NCBI RefSeq assembly: GCF_003937825.1
Contig: NZ_RSFW01000011.1
Coordinates: forward strand, 1 to 64,000
Source: Mesobacillus subterraneus
Lineage (GTDB): Bacteria > Bacillota > Bacilli > Bacillales > Cytobacillaceae
Direction: 5' to 3'
Length of the DNA: 64,000 nt
Positions within the stretch are counted from its first letter, which is position 1. Each line of letters begins with the position of its first letter. The position numbers and the translations under genes are program-made. Shown here piece after piece: positions 26,173 to 36,195 of the stretch. The notes below the pieces were generated by a model, which had not been told where the DNA came from, made no database searches, and worked only from the letters and a program-made list of their open reading frames with translations.

Positions 26173-26883
26173 ATGAATATTTTAAAAATGTGGGCCAGAC
26201 GCTCAGCGATGGCGGTTTTATTTTTTGCTGCCATAACATCGACGTTCCATTCGATCTCAGGAGTTGAAGCATCAACTGTTGCTACATACGTTTTTGACAG
26301 CGAGGGAGCAGAACAAGACGGGAATTCTACTTTTGATCATAAAAAGAAATCTGTTGGACTTGCGTTTAAATTCTTGAAAAAAGTATCTGATTTCACTACA
26401 AAAATCTCATCAAGCGAAAAGGTTGCCGGCACACCGCCGACACTGGAGGAAGCCCTGAACTGGTCTCAATATCCTACCAAAACGATTGTAGCGACCGGCT
26501 ACACTGCGGGTATTGAATCAACGGGCAAAAACCCCGGGCATCCAGGATACGGAATTACATATTCTGGTGTAAAGGTGAAACGTGACCTATATTCGACGAT
26601 TGCAGCAGATCTGAACGTGTTTCCGATTGGGACCATCCTTTTCATCCCTGGCTACGGTTTTGGCGTTGTCGCTGACAAAGGCGGAGCGATAAAAGGGAAC
26701 AAAGTAGATTTGTATTATGATACGGTGAAGGATGTATACGAGAAATGGGGCAAGAAGACTTTGGATGCATACATAATTGAAATGGGCAACGGCAAGCTGA
26801 CAGAAGCCGATTTAAAAGCGCTCAATGAAAATGAATCCATGCAAGTATTCCGCCAGCAGTATATCAGCGGTAAAAAATCATAA
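26173..26883 (+). CDS. yuiC: 3D-domain cell wall protein YuiC
   Basis: A 236-aa exported protein with a C-terminal 3D domain, as in B. subtilis YuiC, a Sps-type muralytic enzyme related to MltA lytic transglycosylases. The N-terminal signal is about residues 1-33. The domain shows [14 protein letters not shown], the double-psi barrel strands, and the three-Asp motif [18 protein letters not shown]. The ATG at 26173 follows GGGAGGAGTG. It probably cleaves glycan strands during growth or resuscitation. Confidence 0.9.
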   Translation: MNILKMWARRSAMAVLFFAAITSTFHSISGVEASTVATYVFDSEGAEQDGNSTFDHKKKSVGLAFKFLKKVSDFTTKISSSEKVAGTPPTLEEALNWSQYPTKTIVATGYTAGIESTGKNPGHPGYGITYSGVKVKRDLYSTIAADLNVFPIGTILFIPGYGFGVVADKGGAIKGNKVDLYYDTVKDVYEKWGKKTLDAYIIEMGNGKLTEADLKALNENESMQVFRQQYISGKKS

Positions 26884-26889
26884 TAAGTA

Positions 26890-26923
26890 TAGGCACTTTC
26901 CCAAATAGGAAGGTGCCTTTTTT
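26890..26923. terminator. Terminator yuiC / BtuF-like gene
   Basis: AGGCACTTTCC pairs with GGAAGGTGCCT and is followed by TTTTTT; it also ends the convergent gene. Confidence 0.88.
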
Positions 26924-27689
26924 AGTCATGTATAAGCCCGTACAGTTTTTCCAGACCATCAAGAAGCCGTGGCGATGGGCGGCAATACAATTCTTCTTCG
27001 AGAATCAGGATGCGGTCATTTCGAACGGCATCAAGCTCGTTCCATCCCGGCCGGTTCGTAATCAGATCCTTTTTGATTTTCTGTTTCCTGACTCCGACCC
27101 AGGCGATGCAGAGAAAATCGGGATTTCGTGATTTTACGTCATCCCAGTCCGTCTGCACGCTGGCCAGCTCGACATCTTTGAAAACATTTTCGGCGCCTGC
27201 AGCTTCTGATACCTCGGTCAGCCAGTTGATGCTGCCTGGAGTGAACACGGGTTTCGGCCACCATTCCCAATAAAGTTTAGGCTTGTGTGCGGCTTTGCTT
27301 CCCTTTTGCTTGATGTCATCAAGACGCTTGCAGAACTGGGATGCGGCTTCTTTGCCGCGTTCAGGCATATTCAGGGCATTGGCCGTGGCAATCAGGTCGT
27401 TTTCTATGTCTGCCAGGGATTGCGGGTTCAAGATGATATGTGGAATATTTCGCTGTATTAAGCCTTCAACATTTTTCTCCATTCCCGGAACACTCAGTGA
27501 AGCAAGAACGAGGTCTGGTTTCAATTCCTCGACCATGTCAAGGTCAATCGAAAGGTCCGGGCCAAGCTGCGGCAACGATTTTACACACTCAGGCCAGTCT
27601 GAAAAATCGTCCACCCCGACAAGGAGGTCTGTGAGCCCAAGGTATTCCATGATCTCGGTATTGCTTGGGCATAAGGATATGACTCTCAT
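26922..27689 (-). CDS. BtuF-like cobalamin/helical backbone metal-binding protein
   Basis: A 255-aa protein of the BtuF/FhuD-type (class III) binding fold: RVISLCPSNTEIMEYLGL, LKPDLVLAS and IALL-type linker helix, then WPKPVFTPGSINWLTEVSEAAGAENVF. No signal peptide or lipobox is present, so it is probably cytosolic, unlike true ABC binding proteins. No permease or ATPase lies beside it. The ATG at 27689 follows GGAGGTG by 7 bases. It may bind a corrinoid or metal complex; the role is unclear. Confidence 0.8.
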   Translation of the reverse strand: MRVISLCPSNTEIMEYLGLTDLLVGVDDFSDWPECVKSLPQLGPDLSIDLDMVEELKPDLVLASLSVPGMEKNVEGLIQRNIPHIILNPQSLADIENDLIATANALNMPERGKEAASQFCKRLDDIKQKGSKAAHKPKLYWEWWPKPVFTPGSINWLTEVSEAAGAENVFKDVELASVQTDWDDVKSRNPDFLCIAWVGVRKQKIKKDLITNRPGWNELDAVRNDRILILEEELYCRPSPRLLDGLEKLYGLIHD

Positions 27690-27704
27690 GAACAACACCT
27701 CCGT

Positions 27705-28178
27705 TTAAATTAGATAGTGCAACAATAATGTCAAGGTGATTCCGGTCAAACCTCCAAAAAATACCTCGATTGGCTTGTGGCCGAGCAATTCCTTCAGTTC
27801 CTTCTGTTTTTCCTTCTCGGGTTTATCCTGCCAACCCTTTGCCTCCTGTGCGAACCGGCTGAAGTCGGAAACCAGCTGGTTAAGGACAATCGCTTGTTCC
27901 CCAGCCTGCCTGCGGACACCTGATGCGTCAAACATCGTAATGATCGCGAAAACGGCCGAAACGGCGAAAACAGCCGAATCCATGCCTGTCTCAAGCGCCA
28001 CACCAGTTGATAACGCGGTAACAGCGGCCGAATGGGAGCTTGGCATTCCGCCCGTGCTCGTCAGCAATGACCAGTCGATCCTCCTCGTGGCGATATATTG
28101 GATTGGGACTTTAACGAACTGCGCAAAGAAAATCGCGGCAAGCGAAGCCCATAATGGAAAGTTTGTTAATAATTCCAT
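27705..28178 (-). CDS. yuiD: YuiD, divergent PAP2 family membrane protein
   Basis: A 157-aa membrane protein of the DUF212/divergent PAP2 family. The phosphatase-like motif GGMPSSHSAAVTALSTG is intact. A HKPIEVFFGGLTGI segment near the end completes the family pattern. Hydrophobic helices lie around 5-25, 60-90 and 138-157. The ATG at 28178 follows AGGAGGA; the longer frame to 28220 lacks a site. It ends 16 bp before the BtuF-like gene starts, so the two probably form one unit. The lipid phosphatase role is unproven. Confidence 0.87.
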   Translation of the reverse strand: MELLTNFPLWASLAAIFFAQFVKVPIQYIATRRIDWSLLTSTGGMPSSHSAAVTALSTGVALETGMDSAVFAVSAVFAIITMFDASGVRRQAGEQAIVLNQLVSDFSRFAQEAKGWQDKPEKEKQKELKELLGHKPIEVFFGGLTGITLTLLLHYLI

Positions 28179-28309
28179 GGCTGTTCCTCCTAATGTCAGA
28201 TAAGCTGTTTTCTGCGTCATTGCCTAAATTATATTTATTTGTTTCATTATAACGAATTGAGGCAATTTGTTAAAATAGTTCTAATCACTCTGGGATGGAG
28301 GTGAATGGA

Positions 28310-28687
28310 TTGACAGATTTTCCCGATGAATACTATGAGTTCTTTATTAAATTCAACGAAGGCGATTATTATACCTGCCATGACTTGCTTGAAGATATGT
28401 GGATGACCGATAAAGGCAATTATTTTTTAAAAGGCCTGCTGCAGATGAGCGTTGCAATTTATCACTACAGTTATGGTAACGTCAAGGGAGCCCGGCTGAT
28501 GATGCAGGCTGCGCATGACTATTTGCAGTCCTACCGTCCAGTCCACTGGGGGCTCGACCTCGAAAAAGTCTATCCCTTCATCGAGGAATGCCTTGGGACC
28601 TTTCCGCCGCATGTAGATCGCGTTCCCTATGATGAAGTCGCGCAGCTGCCGGAGCTTCCTGTTTTATTTTTGTATCTGGAAGACTGA
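28310..28687 (+). CDS. DUF309 family protein
   Basis: A 125-aa helical protein of the DUF309 family. The family histidine motif is YTCHDLLEDMWM, with a second helix FLKGLLQMSVAIYHYSYGN. I choose the TTG at 28310, which lies 6 bases after GGAGGTG; the ATG at 28295 overlaps the ribosome site. The function is unknown. Divergent from yuiD. Confidence 0.82.
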   Translation: MTDFPDEYYEFFIKFNEGDYYTCHDLLEDMWMTDKGNYFLKGLLQMSVAIYHYSYGNVKGARLMMQAAHDYLQSYRPVHWGLDLEKVYPFIEECLGTFPPHVDRVPYDEVAQLPELPVLFLYLED

Positions 28688-28773
28688 AAATTGTTACGAT
28701 CAACTCAATTAGGAAGTCGAAATATTTTAAGAGTTTCGATATAATGGAACTATACATTCGGAGGTGAAGGAAT

Positions 28774-30282
28774 TTGTTTAAAGTACTTGATCAATTTGAT
28801 TTTACAAACAGCCATGACTGTCTGGTAGTCGGCCTGTTCAATAAGCCATCAGGAGTGGAAGGCGTCCTTGGCGAAGCGGACCAGCTTTTCGACGGCCAGT
28901 TAACGGAGCTGATTAAAAGCGGGGACATCTCTACTAAGAAAAAAGCAATTACGAAAATACATACTTTCGGAAAAACCGGTGCACGAAAAATTTACTTCGT
29001 TGGGTTGGGACATGAAAAAGAAATCAATTTTGAAGTGCTAAGGGACGCTTTCGGCCGTCTGTTCAAGACAGCTAAACAGGAAAAGTGGACCGAAGCTGCT
29101 GTGCTTCTCGATACGTTCACAGGTGGGAAAGTCGAGCTGAATGATGCTGCCCATGCGTTGGGTGAGGCGTTCCCGATGGCGACATACGAATTCGAAGGCT
29201 ATAAGCAAAAATCAAATGAGCCTGAGAAGCGTATCGAAAGCTTGACCGTGTACAGTGCCGATGAAGAAGGGGATCTTGAAATTGCCCTAGAGGTCGGCTA
29301 TGTCTTCGGAAAAGGAACGAACTCTGCGCGTACGCTCGTAAATACACCAGGGAATCTGCTGACAGCCACTGACATGGCGGAATATGCTTTGAAGCTTGCT
29401 GAGAAATATGAGTTCGAAGCAGAAGTGCTCGAAAAAGAGGAAATGGAAAAGCTCGGCATGGGTGCACTGCTTGCTGTAAACCAGGGCTCAGCTGAACCGC
29501 CTAAAATGATTGTCCTGAAATATCAGGGCAAGGAGGAGTGGACGGATGTCATCGGATTAGTCGGCAAGGGCATCACGTTTGATACTGGCGGCTATTCGAT
29601 TAAGACGAAAGCTGGCATCGTTGGCATGAAATCCGACATGGGCGGCGCTGCAGCCGTGCTTGGAGCGATGGAAATCATCGGCGAAATCAAGCCGGAGCAA
29701 AATGTCGTGGCTGTCATTCCATCTACGGACAATATGATCAGCGGCACAGCATTCAAGCCGGATGATGTCATTACATCAATGAGCGGCAAGACAATTGAAG
29801 TGCTGAATACCGATGCGGAAGGCCGACTTGTGCTTGCTGACGCGATGACCTACGCCAAGCATCATGGAGCAAATTATTTAGTGGATATCGCTACCCTCAC
29901 AGGTGGTGTCATCACGGCTCTTGGTTTGCATACATCAGGGGCTTTGACGAACAATGAGACGTTTTTCGAGCAAGTACTGGAGGCATCCTATGAATCTGGT
30001 GAGCCAATCTGGCGCCTGCCGCTGTTTGAACGCGACATCGAACGTGTCCGCAGCAGCAAGATCGCAGACTTGAACAACTCACCAGGCGCAGAAGGCCATG
30101 CAATCATGGGCGGAGCATTCGTCGGAGAGTTCGCTGAAGGCACGCCATGGGTTCACCTGGATATTGCCGGAACAGCGACGACAAGCAAGGAGTATGATCT
30201 TGGCCCAGCAGGTGCCACCGGCGTCATGGCCCGCACACTTGCATTGCTTGTAGAAAGATTTGAAACAGGAGATAAGGAATAA
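28774..30282 (+). CDS. pepA: Leucyl aminopeptidase PepA (YuiE)
   Basis: A 502-aa M17 zinc aminopeptidase removing N-terminal residues from peptides, normally a hexamer in the cytosol. The N-terminal macro-like domain spans about 1-165. The catalytic domain has [33 protein letters not shown] and [16 protein letters not shown] with the metal ligands Lys, Asp and Glu, and the bicarbonate-site Arg in EGRL. The TTG start follows GGAGGTGAAGG. A TATAAT (28740-28745) lies upstream. It corresponds to YuiE. Confidence 0.95.
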   Translation: MFKVLDQFDFTNSHDCLVVGLFNKPSGVEGVLGEADQLFDGQLTELIKSGDISTKKKAITKIHTFGKTGARKIYFVGLGHEKEINFEVLRDAFGRLFKTAKQEKWTEAAVLLDTFTGGKVELNDAAHALGEAFPMATYEFEGYKQKSNEPEKRIESLTVYSADEEGDLEIALEVGYVFGKGTNSARTLVNTPGNLLTATDMAEYALKLAEKYEFEAEVLEKEEMEKLGMGALLAVNQGSAEPPKMIVLKYQGKEEWTDVIGLVGKGITFDTGGYSIKTKAGIVGMKSDMGGAAAVLGAMEIIGEIKPEQNVVAVIPSTDNMISGTAFKPDDVITSMSGKTIEVLNTDAEGRLVLADAMTYAKHHGANYLVDIATLTGGVITALGLHTSGALTNNETFFEQVLEASYESGEPIWRLPLFERDIERVRSSKIADLNNSPGAEGHAIMGGAFVGEFAEGTPWVHLDIAGTATTSKEYDLGPAGATGVMARTLALLVERFETGDKE

Positions 30283-30286
30283 TGAA

Positions 30287-30318
30287 TGACCCCAAAGCGA
30301 AGGAGCTTTGGGGTTTTT
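30287..30318 (+). terminator. pepA terminator
   Basis: ACCCCAAAGC pairs with GCTTTGGGGT and is followed by TTTTTTA. The following 185 bp up to yuiF show no other feature. Confidence 0.88.
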
Positions 30319-30506
30319 TAGTGTGAATTTGGGTAACTATAGAGAGATAAAACTAAGCTATAGCGGCCAGGCATCCTGAATCCCATGAAAAAATACCAGT
30401 TGACAGAAAAAACGAATCTATGATAATTTAATACTTGTCATTTTAATTCTCTACCAATTTACCAAACTAAAGCGAAAAACGAAAAACATCGAGAGGAGCA
30501 CATAAC

Positions 30507-31820
30507 ATGAATGCAGTTGTAGTTGCTGTCCTGGCAATGCTTGTCTTGAGCCTGCTTCGCGTCAATGTTGTATTGGCATTGATTGCGGGAGCGCTCATTG
30601 GCGGGCTGACAGGCGGCTTAAGTATAGAAAAAACGATAGAAGTATTTTCAGGAGGACTGGGTGGAAGCGCAGAGGTGGCACTCAGCTACGCGCTTCTGGG
30701 TGGATTTGCCGTTGCCATCTCAAAGACTGGCCTGCCAAATCTGCTGGTTGACTGGATCATCAACCTGATCGGCAAGAAAGGCGAATCAAAGGCAAAGACA
30801 TACTCCAAAGCAATCATTATTATCCTTATTTTAATGATGTCGATTTTCTCGCAAAACCTGATTCCGATTCATATCGCGTTTATTCCGATCCTGATTCCGC
30901 CGTTATTGATCATTTTTAACGAACTTAAGATCGACCGCCGTCTGATTGCGGCAGTATTGACGTTCGGACTTACCGCACCATATATTTTGCTGCCAGTTGG
31001 ATTCGGTAAAATCTTTCATGAGATCCTGGCGACAAATATGTCAGACAGCGGCATGGAAATCAACTTAGGCGATATTCCAACGGCCATGCTTCTGCCTGTA
31101 GCAGGACTTGTACTTGGTTTGCTGATTGCGATTTTCGTATCGTACCGTAAACCAAGGGAGTATCAGGACCATCAAATTGTGCAGGTAGAAAAAAATGAAT
31201 ACTCAAAACTGGGAATCATTTTCTCATTCATCGCCATCATTGCTGCACTTGCGGCTCAAATCATTTTTGATTCAATGATTATCGGTGCGCTTGCCGGTAT
31301 CCTCGTTGTTTATGCGAGCGGTGCGATCAAGTGGCGTGAGGCGGACAATCTTTTAACAGAAGGCATGAAGATGATGGCCTTTATCGGGTTCGTCATGCTG
31401 GCAGCCTTCGGTTTTGCTGAAGTGCTGAAAGAAACTGGACATGTCGACACACTCGTAGCTCAGGCTGCTGATGCCATTGGCAACAACAAAGCATTAGGCG
31501 CGCTGATGATGCTGATTGTCGGCTTGCTTGTCACAATGGGAATCGGGTCATCCTTCTCCACGATCCCGATCATCGCGACGATTTTTGTACCACTAAGCCT
31601 TCAACTCGGCTTCAGTCCGATGGCTACCATCGCGATCGTAGGCACGGCTGCAGCGCTTGGGGACGCAGGTTCACCGGCATCCGACAGTACGCTTGGACCG
31701 ACTGCCGGTTTGAACGCCGATTCCCAGCACAATCACATCTGGGACACCGTTGTTCCTACATTCGTTCACTATAATATTCCGCTGATCATCTTCGGCTGGA
31801 TTGCCGCAATGGTATTATAA
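30507..31820 (+). CDS. yuiF: Na+/H+ antiporter family protein YuiF
   Basis: A 437-aa membrane protein with about 11-12 helices, of the NhaC-related YuiF group. The motif [21 protein letters not shown] in the C-terminal half is characteristic (ion binding region), and [18 protein letters not shown] lies in the N-terminal half. It may exchange Na+ for H+ or carry an amino acid, as this superfamily does both. AGAGGAG precedes the ATG. A single-gene unit with its own terminator. Confidence 0.87.
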   Translation: MNAVVVAVLAMLVLSLLRVNVVLALIAGALIGGLTGGLSIEKTIEVFSGGLGGSAEVALSYALLGGFAVAISKTGLPNLLVDWIINLIGKKGESKAKTYSKAIIIILILMMSIFSQNLIPIHIAFIPILIPPLLIIFNELKIDRRLIAAVLTFGLTAPYILLPVGFGKIFHEILATNMSDSGMEINLGDIPTAMLLPVAGLVLGLLIAIFVSYRKPREYQDHQIVQVEKNEYSKLGIIFSFIAIIAALAAQIIFDSMIIGALAGILVVYASGAIKWREADNLLTEGMKMMAFIGFVMLAAFGFAEVLKETGHVDTLVAQAADAIGNNKALGALMMLIVGLLVTMGIGSSFSTIPIIATIFVPLSLQLGFSPMATIAIVGTAAALGDAGSPASDSTLGPTAGLNADSQHNHIWDTVVPTFVHYNIPLIIFGWIAAMVL

Positions 31821-31828
31821 TCAGTTAA

Positions 31829-31869
31829 AACAAAGCCGTCTTGCGATAAACCGCAGGCCGGCTTTGTTT
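31829..31869 (+). terminator. yuiF terminator
   Basis: AACAAAGCCG pairs with CGGCTTTGTT, with a looser inner stem, followed by TATTTT. Confidence 0.82.
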
Positions 31870-31915
31870 ATTTTACCTATTAATTTAGGTAGGATAAGAC
31901 TAAGAGGTGATCAAG

Positions 31916-32512
31916 ATGTATTTTGGAAAAGTACGAAAAAAGGGCCCATCTGACAGGGTTCCTCCAAACCAGAATGTCACGACCTCATTTCCAGTCCTGC
32001 ATTATGGAAATGTCCCTTACTATAAAAATCTCGATAACTGGACCCTTAAAATTTTTGGACAGGTCGAACATGAAGTGATTTTATCTTATAAAGAACTGAT
32101 GGACCTGCCTCAGACAACGTCAGGAAACGATATCCATTGTGTGACAGGCTGGTCGAAGCTGGATAATGTTTGGGAAGGGGTATCCACACAGCAGCTGGCA
32201 AAGCTGGCAAGGCCAAAAGAGGCGGCCAGGTTTGTCATTCTCCATGCCGAGGAAAACTGGACAACGAATCTGCCAATCGAGGATTTCCTGAAAGAAACGA
32301 GCCTGCTGGCCCATTCGCACAATGGCGAAGCCCTGACTCCTGAGCATGGCTTTCCATTGCGGGCAGTCATCCCGCATCTGTATTTTTGGAAAAGTGCAAA
32401 ATGGCTTAGGGGCATTGAATTCAGCCTTGAGAACAGACCTGGTTTCTGGGAGGAAAATGGGTACCATATGTATGGTGACCCGTGGAAAGAACAGCGGATG
32501 ACCTGGGACTAG
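31916..32512 (+). CDS. yuiH: YuiH, sulfite oxidase-fold molybdenum protein
   Basis: A 198-aa soluble protein made only of the sulfite oxidase molybdopterin domain. The likely Mo-ligand cysteine is in DIHCVTGWSKLD. FPVLHYGNVPYY and TPEHGFPLRAVIPHLYFWKSAKWLRGIEF hold the cofactor side. No heme or signal peptide is present. The ATG at 31916 follows GAGGTGATC. The substrate (oxidised sulfur or a related compound) is unknown. Confidence 0.87.
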   Translation: MYFGKVRKKGPSDRVPPNQNVTTSFPVLHYGNVPYYKNLDNWTLKIFGQVEHEVILSYKELMDLPQTTSGNDIHCVTGWSKLDNVWEGVSTQQLAKLARPKEAARFVILHAEENWTTNLPIEDFLKETSLLAHSHNGEALTPEHGFPLRAVIPHLYFWKSAKWLRGIEFSLENRPGFWEENGYHMYGDPWKEQRMTWD

Positions 32513-32606
32513 GCTTTTTTTGTACTATAATGGACAAACGCCCATTCAACTATCTCACTGTATGCATATGAAAGAGTATAGGCATAGAAAAGAGGGAGGT
32601 AGCTTG

Positions 32607-32795
32607 ATGCATAGAAGAAGACCATACTATGGTGGAAGACGCCCATTTGGTTTTGGTTATGGCTTTGGAGGACCGTTCATCGGCGGCGTGCTTGGCGGCC
32701 TGTTAGGGAGCGCATTATTATATCCGCAGCAGCCATATCCGCTCTATACGCCTTATGGATACCCTCCATATGGTGGACCGTACGGATACTATTAA
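32607..32795 (+). CDS. Gly/Tyr/Pro-rich small protein
   Basis: A 62-aa protein starting MHRRRPYYGGRRPFGFGYG. A glycine-rich hydrophobic core (GGPFIGGVLGGLLGSALLY) is followed by a Tyr-Pro-Gly tail (QQPYPLYTPYGYPPYGG). GGAGGT lies 6 bases before the ATG at 32607. Composition recalls spore coat or surface proteins, but I cannot place it in a family. It is followed by a bidirectional hairpin. Confidence 0.72.
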   Translation: MHRRRPYYGGRRPFGFGYGFGGPFIGGVLGGLLGSALLYPQQPYPLYTPYGYPPYGGPYGYY

Positions 32796-32816
32796 TAATA
32801 CCCTTTAATAAGGTTG

Positions 32817-32850
32817 AAGCCGCTGTTCCTTGATCTGGACAGCGGCTTTT
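32817..32850. terminator. Bidirectional terminator before yuzC
   Basis: AAGCCGCTGTTCC pairs with GGACAGCGGCTT, followed by TT and on the other side by an A/T-rich tail. Confidence 0.85.
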
Positions 32851-32858
32851 GCATATTT

Positions 32859-33215
32859 TTACACCCACCTCAGCTGGGTAATGATATGACAGCATTCCTT
32901 TTCATCTACATAATCCACAAAGTTCATAGTGATTCCGTCAGGGTTATAGGTGATCTTCGGCTTTTTCTTGATTCCTGCTGATTGGACGAGCCTTTCAACT
33001 TCCTGCTGGTCAGATTTTTGGGCGGCTTCCATTAAATTTTTCGAATAGGAGTCAGAGGTAAGAATTTGCTTCATGACCAGGTTAGCATCGGCCATTAAGG
33101 CAATGGCTTTTTCGGCAGAAGTCCTGAACAGGGCAGCATTTACTTCAGGATAGGGGCGCAACCCCAGAGGTGTGTTTTTTTTCAGCTGTTCATCATATAA
33201 AAATAAACAATGCAT
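32859..33215 (-). CDS. yuzC: YuzC-like protein
   Basis: A 118-aa soluble protein with RPYPEVNAALFRTSAEKAIALMADA and a C-terminal beta part (ITYNPDGITMNFVD, CCHIITQLRWV). By order and pattern it is the counterpart of B. subtilis YuzC. The ATG follows AGGAGGAGA. Forespore expression is supposed for this group but no promoter was identified. The function is unknown. Confidence 0.68.
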   Translation of the reverse strand: MHCLFLYDEQLKKNTPLGLRPYPEVNAALFRTSAEKAIALMADANLVMKQILTSDSYSKNLMEAAQKSDQQEVERLVQSAGIKKKPKITYNPDGITMNFVDYVDEKECCHIITQLRWV

Positions 33216-33409
33216 GTGCGCTTCTCCTCCTATCCAGAATGGTCTTTTTCAATGTATGAAAATAATGATTGAAGTATGAAACCTGGAAAAGCTTAAAAGG
33301 CTTTAAAATGAAAAAAAGAGGGAATTAACCTCTAAGGGAGAATTGATATACATATACTTCTATAGTGAAATAGAATTGGACCAATGCGGAAGAGAAGGGT
33401 GGGGAGCTC

Positions 33410-34033
33410 ATGGATTTGGATCTAGTTATTGGCGTCATTGAAGACAGAGGCTATCTTGGGCTGTTTTTGTGGCTATGGTTCGGGATGTTCGTCATTCCCG
33501 TCCCGAATGAAGTGCTGTTGATGACAGTCGGTTTTGCCTCCTCCAACGGCGCGCTGACACCTGTCCTGGCTTTCCTGGTTTCATATGCAGGCATTTCAGC
33601 TGCTTTCACGACAACCTATTTGATTGGAAGAATTGTGGGTCCACGGCTGCTAAGATACTTAAAGAAGAAGAAAAGGTTCGCCAACTCCATTGAATCCTCG
33701 ATGAAGCTGATGGAGAAGTATCATGCCTTTTCACTGTCCTTAAGCTGCTTTGTTCCAGGAGTGAGAAATCTGGTACCATTGCTGTATGGCTTCAGCCGTC
33801 TGCCGTATAAAACGTTTGCAGTTTTTGCATACAGCGGCGCTTTCCTTTGGGTTACAATCATGTTCACTCTTGGCTACTTATTCGGAGATAAAATGGACAC
33901 AATCATGAAGTACAACGAAGAATTATGGCTCGTTGTCCTGGGAGCAGCCGTCATCACCGTTTTCATCATGGTGCGAAGGAAAAAATGGAAGGTTGCCCAA
34001 AAGGCGATGGTGCAGGAAAGGCAGCCTAAATAG
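33410..34033 (+). CDS. DedA family membrane protein
   Basis: A 207-aa membrane protein of the DedA/SNARE-associated (VTT) family. The N-terminus GLFLWLWFGMFVIPVPNEVLL shows the acidic residue motif, and FSLSLSCFVPGVRNLVPLLYGFS is the conserved R-containing core. Members include flippases for undecaprenyl phosphate or phosphatidylethanolamine, so lipid transport is possible. GGTGGGGAG precedes the ATG. A weak hairpin (34017-34043) follows. Confidence 0.88.
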   Translation: MDLDLVIGVIEDRGYLGLFLWLWFGMFVIPVPNEVLLMTVGFASSNGALTPVLAFLVSYAGISAAFTTTYLIGRIVGPRLLRYLKKKKRFANSIESSMKLMEKYHAFSLSLSCFVPGVRNLVPLLYGFSRLPYKTFAVFAYSGAFLWVTIMFTLGYLFGDKMDTIMKYNEELWLVVLGAAVITVFIMVRRKKWKVAQKAMVQERQPK

Positions 34034-34051
34034 CCGCCTTTTTTGTTACTT

Positions 34052-34234
34052 TTAAATTTCATTCCGATGTTCGACCAGGTCAATGGCACCCAAGACGATA
34101 TGAGCTAATCCAAATCCGAATACAGTGTTGGAGATCATTTTATCGATACTGCGATTTTGCTTCATAGCGTATCCAGCAGCAGTAACAGCTGTTCCAAGGA
34201 CAGCGGGAATCATGCCTTCGCGAATTCGGTTCAT
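34052..34234 (-). CDS. Small membrane protein
   Basis: A 60-aa protein with two hydrophobic stretches (about 8-22 and 33-52) joined by MKQNRSIDKM. GAGGTGATC lies 4-9 bases before the ATG at 34234. It is common between dedA-like genes and yuxO in related bacteria to my impression only. I do not recognise the family. Confidence 0.6.
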   Translation of the reverse strand: MNRIREGMIPAVLGTAVTAAGYAMKQNRSIDKMISNTVFGFGLAHIVLGAIDLVEHRNEI

Positions 34235-34333
34235 CCGGATCACCTCAAGTTAGGAATGTGTCCATTCAGGACAAACCTAGTTTCCCCGATTCTCACCGCA
34301 AGTTGTTTGCCAAATCTAAGGAGGTTAGCAAAT

Positions 34334-34720
34334 ATGGATTTACATAACACCCTGCTCGGCTCACTGGGAATTGAAGTGACAGAGCTGCAAAAAGGAAAGG
34401 TCATCGCAACGATGCCTGTGGATGAACGGACAAGGCAGCCGTTTGGCCTGCTTCACGGAGGAGCCTCTGTGGCACTGGCGGAAACTGTCGCCAGCATCGG
34501 CGCATTCGAACTGGTTGATCAGGAAAATGAAGTCGTCGTCGGCCTCGAAATCAACGCCAACCATATCAAAGCGAAAAGAGACGGAATCGTCACTGCTGTA
34601 GGGACAGTAGTGCACCAGGGGAAAACAACGATGGTCTGGGATATTAAAATCATGGATGAAGAAGAGAACCTGGTGTGCATTTCAAGATGCACCATTGCCG
34701 TCATAAAACGCCGAAAGTAA
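34334..34720 (+). CDS. yuxO: Hotdog-fold thioesterase YuxO
   Basis: A 128-aa PaaI/YdiI-type acyl-CoA thioesterase. The catalytic segment is FGLLHGGASVALAETVASIGA, with GLEINANHIKAKRDGIVTAVG as the CoA-side strand. AGGAGGTT lies 8 bases before the ATG at 34334. In B. subtilis yuxO lies directly after the mrp operon and comA; here the order is changed. Hydrolysis of 1,4-dihydroxy-2-naphthoyl-CoA in menaquinone synthesis is a good guess from the family. Confidence 0.87.
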   Translation: MDLHNTLLGSLGIEVTELQKGKVIATMPVDERTRQPFGLLHGGASVALAETVASIGAFELVDQENEVVVGLEINANHIKAKRDGIVTAVGTVVHQGKTTMVWDIKIMDEEENLVCISRCTIAVIKRRK

Positions 34721-34746
34721 ATCAGCCATAATGGCTGATTTTTTTG
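34720..34746 (+). terminator. yuxO terminator
   Basis: AATCAGCCAT and ATGGCTGATT form a 10-bp stem followed by six Ts. Confidence 0.92.
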
Positions 34747-34913
34747 ATATGGCCCTGCTCATATTCATGTTTAAATGACATTTTAGAAGCTATGGCCAAT
34801 CGAAATGTCTAATAAAAGTGATTTCATGGCCATTTTATAACCAAGAGCCCTCGCAATTGTCCAATAAAGGTTTAAACCTGCGACTGATCAGTAAACCGCG
34901 GAAAAGTCTTTCC

Positions 34914-36060
34914 TTACAACTCCTCCTCAATCTCAATGATTTTCCTCAGCTTCCCGCTATGGTAGGAGGCAGGGGTCAGCTGCATCATTTTATTGCGGAG
35001 CGAGCAAAGGAGGGGGAAATCAATCCTTGCTGCCAGTCCGTATAATTTCATATCATCTTTTATCCGCTTGATCCGTTCCTGCCTATGCTGCTCATACTTT
35101 AGGATCGCATCCTCAACAGGGCTGACGGTACTGACCCACTTCGCCAGATAGACGGCATCTTCAACCGCCTGTGATGCTCCCTGTCCGATATTGGGAATGG
35201 AGGCATTTGCAGCATCACCGAGCAGAATAATCTGGCCTGTGTGAATATGTTCCACATTCTTAACCTCATATAATTTATCGAAAAGGATGTTCTCGGGAGC
35301 TGTGCTTTCGAGTAGTTCCTGAATGGGTTCATGGTAATAAAAGAAGTTGAACAGCAGGTCAATAGGGGTCCATTTGGCTAAATCTTCTCTGGTGTGTTCA
35401 GCTTTTTTTGAACACATACCAATACAGGCGATTGCCTGGCATGGGCGCTATTCCGAACCGTCCCCTCGGTCCCCAGGTTTCCGAATACATAATCGGCTCT
35501 ATTGATGGCGCCTCGACGATTCCTCTCCAGCAAACATAGCCTGTATAGTGGAGTTTACCATCAGGCATATACTGTGACCTGATTCTGGAGTCTGCTCCGT
35601 CACAGCCGATTACGAAGTCTGACACGGCCTGGCTTCCATCCTGGAAAGATACATGGATTTTATGTTGGTCCTGTTTTAAATCGATTAGAAGTTTATTGAA
35701 GTGAAGTGAGCCGGGAAGGAGTGCGTCTGCTAAAAGTGTGTGAAGGACTGATCGCTGGATGAACAGATAGTTTGGGATATGGGTTGGAGCATCATAGTTG
35801 AATTCAGCGATGAGTTCGCCTGAATGTGATTTTAATTGACAAATGTCAGAGGCTAATCCATACTCCAGCAATTTAGGACCCAGGCCGAGGATATAGAAGG
35901 CACGTACTGCGTTCCCGCATAGGACAATGCCTGTATCGGGCGCATTCATCCCGGAAGCCTGTTCATAAACTTCCGCACGGAAACCTTTACGCTGCAGGGC
36001 AAGTGCTGTACTCAACCCGCTTATTCCTCCGCCAATGATCGCGAACTCGGCTTGAACCAT
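34914..36060 (-). pseudogene. FAD-dependent monooxygenase, frameshifted
   Basis: Two frames together make one aromatic-ring hydroxylase-type flavoprotein of about 382 codons. The first part (36060 to 35398) starts VQAEFAIIGGGISGLSTALAL, the FAD site, and has the DG motif VIGCDGADSRIR. The second part (35417 to 34914) has the GD motif IILLGDAANASIPNIGQGASQ. They meet at a run of seven A (near 35408-35414, minus strand TTCAAAAAAAGC). Dropping one A joins VFKK to AEHTRED in frame. This is either a recent pseudogene, a base-calling error, or less likely a programmed +1 shift. Salicylate or similar substrates are possible; none is proven. Confidence 0.82.
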
Positions 36061-36155
36061 GACTGTAAGCCTCCTTTCAGCTTATTCACCCTAAATATAC
36101 GCCAAGCCGCAGAAGAAGGGTATGGATAAAGATTGAACTTTTCCAAAAATAAAAA

Positions 36156-36184
36156 ACCATCAGGGGTGGATTACCCTTGATGGT
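36156..36184 (-). terminator. mrp operon terminator
   Basis: ACCATCAGGGG pairs with CCCTTGATGGT; on the minus strand it is followed by TTTTTTATTTTT. Confidence 0.88.
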
Positions 36185-36195
36185 CGATTGAGTAT

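Noticed and set aside
34800-34880. Degenerate 52-bp unit (GTCTAATAAA at 34807 and GTCCAATAAAGG at 34859)
   Set aside because: The spacing is 52 bp, but only two short weak matches exist and the hairpin is absent; could be chance.
35398-35417. Programmed -1 frameshift in the monooxygenase
   Set aside because: The shift needed to join the halves is +1, and no stimulatory structure was seen; a one-base insertion is simpler.
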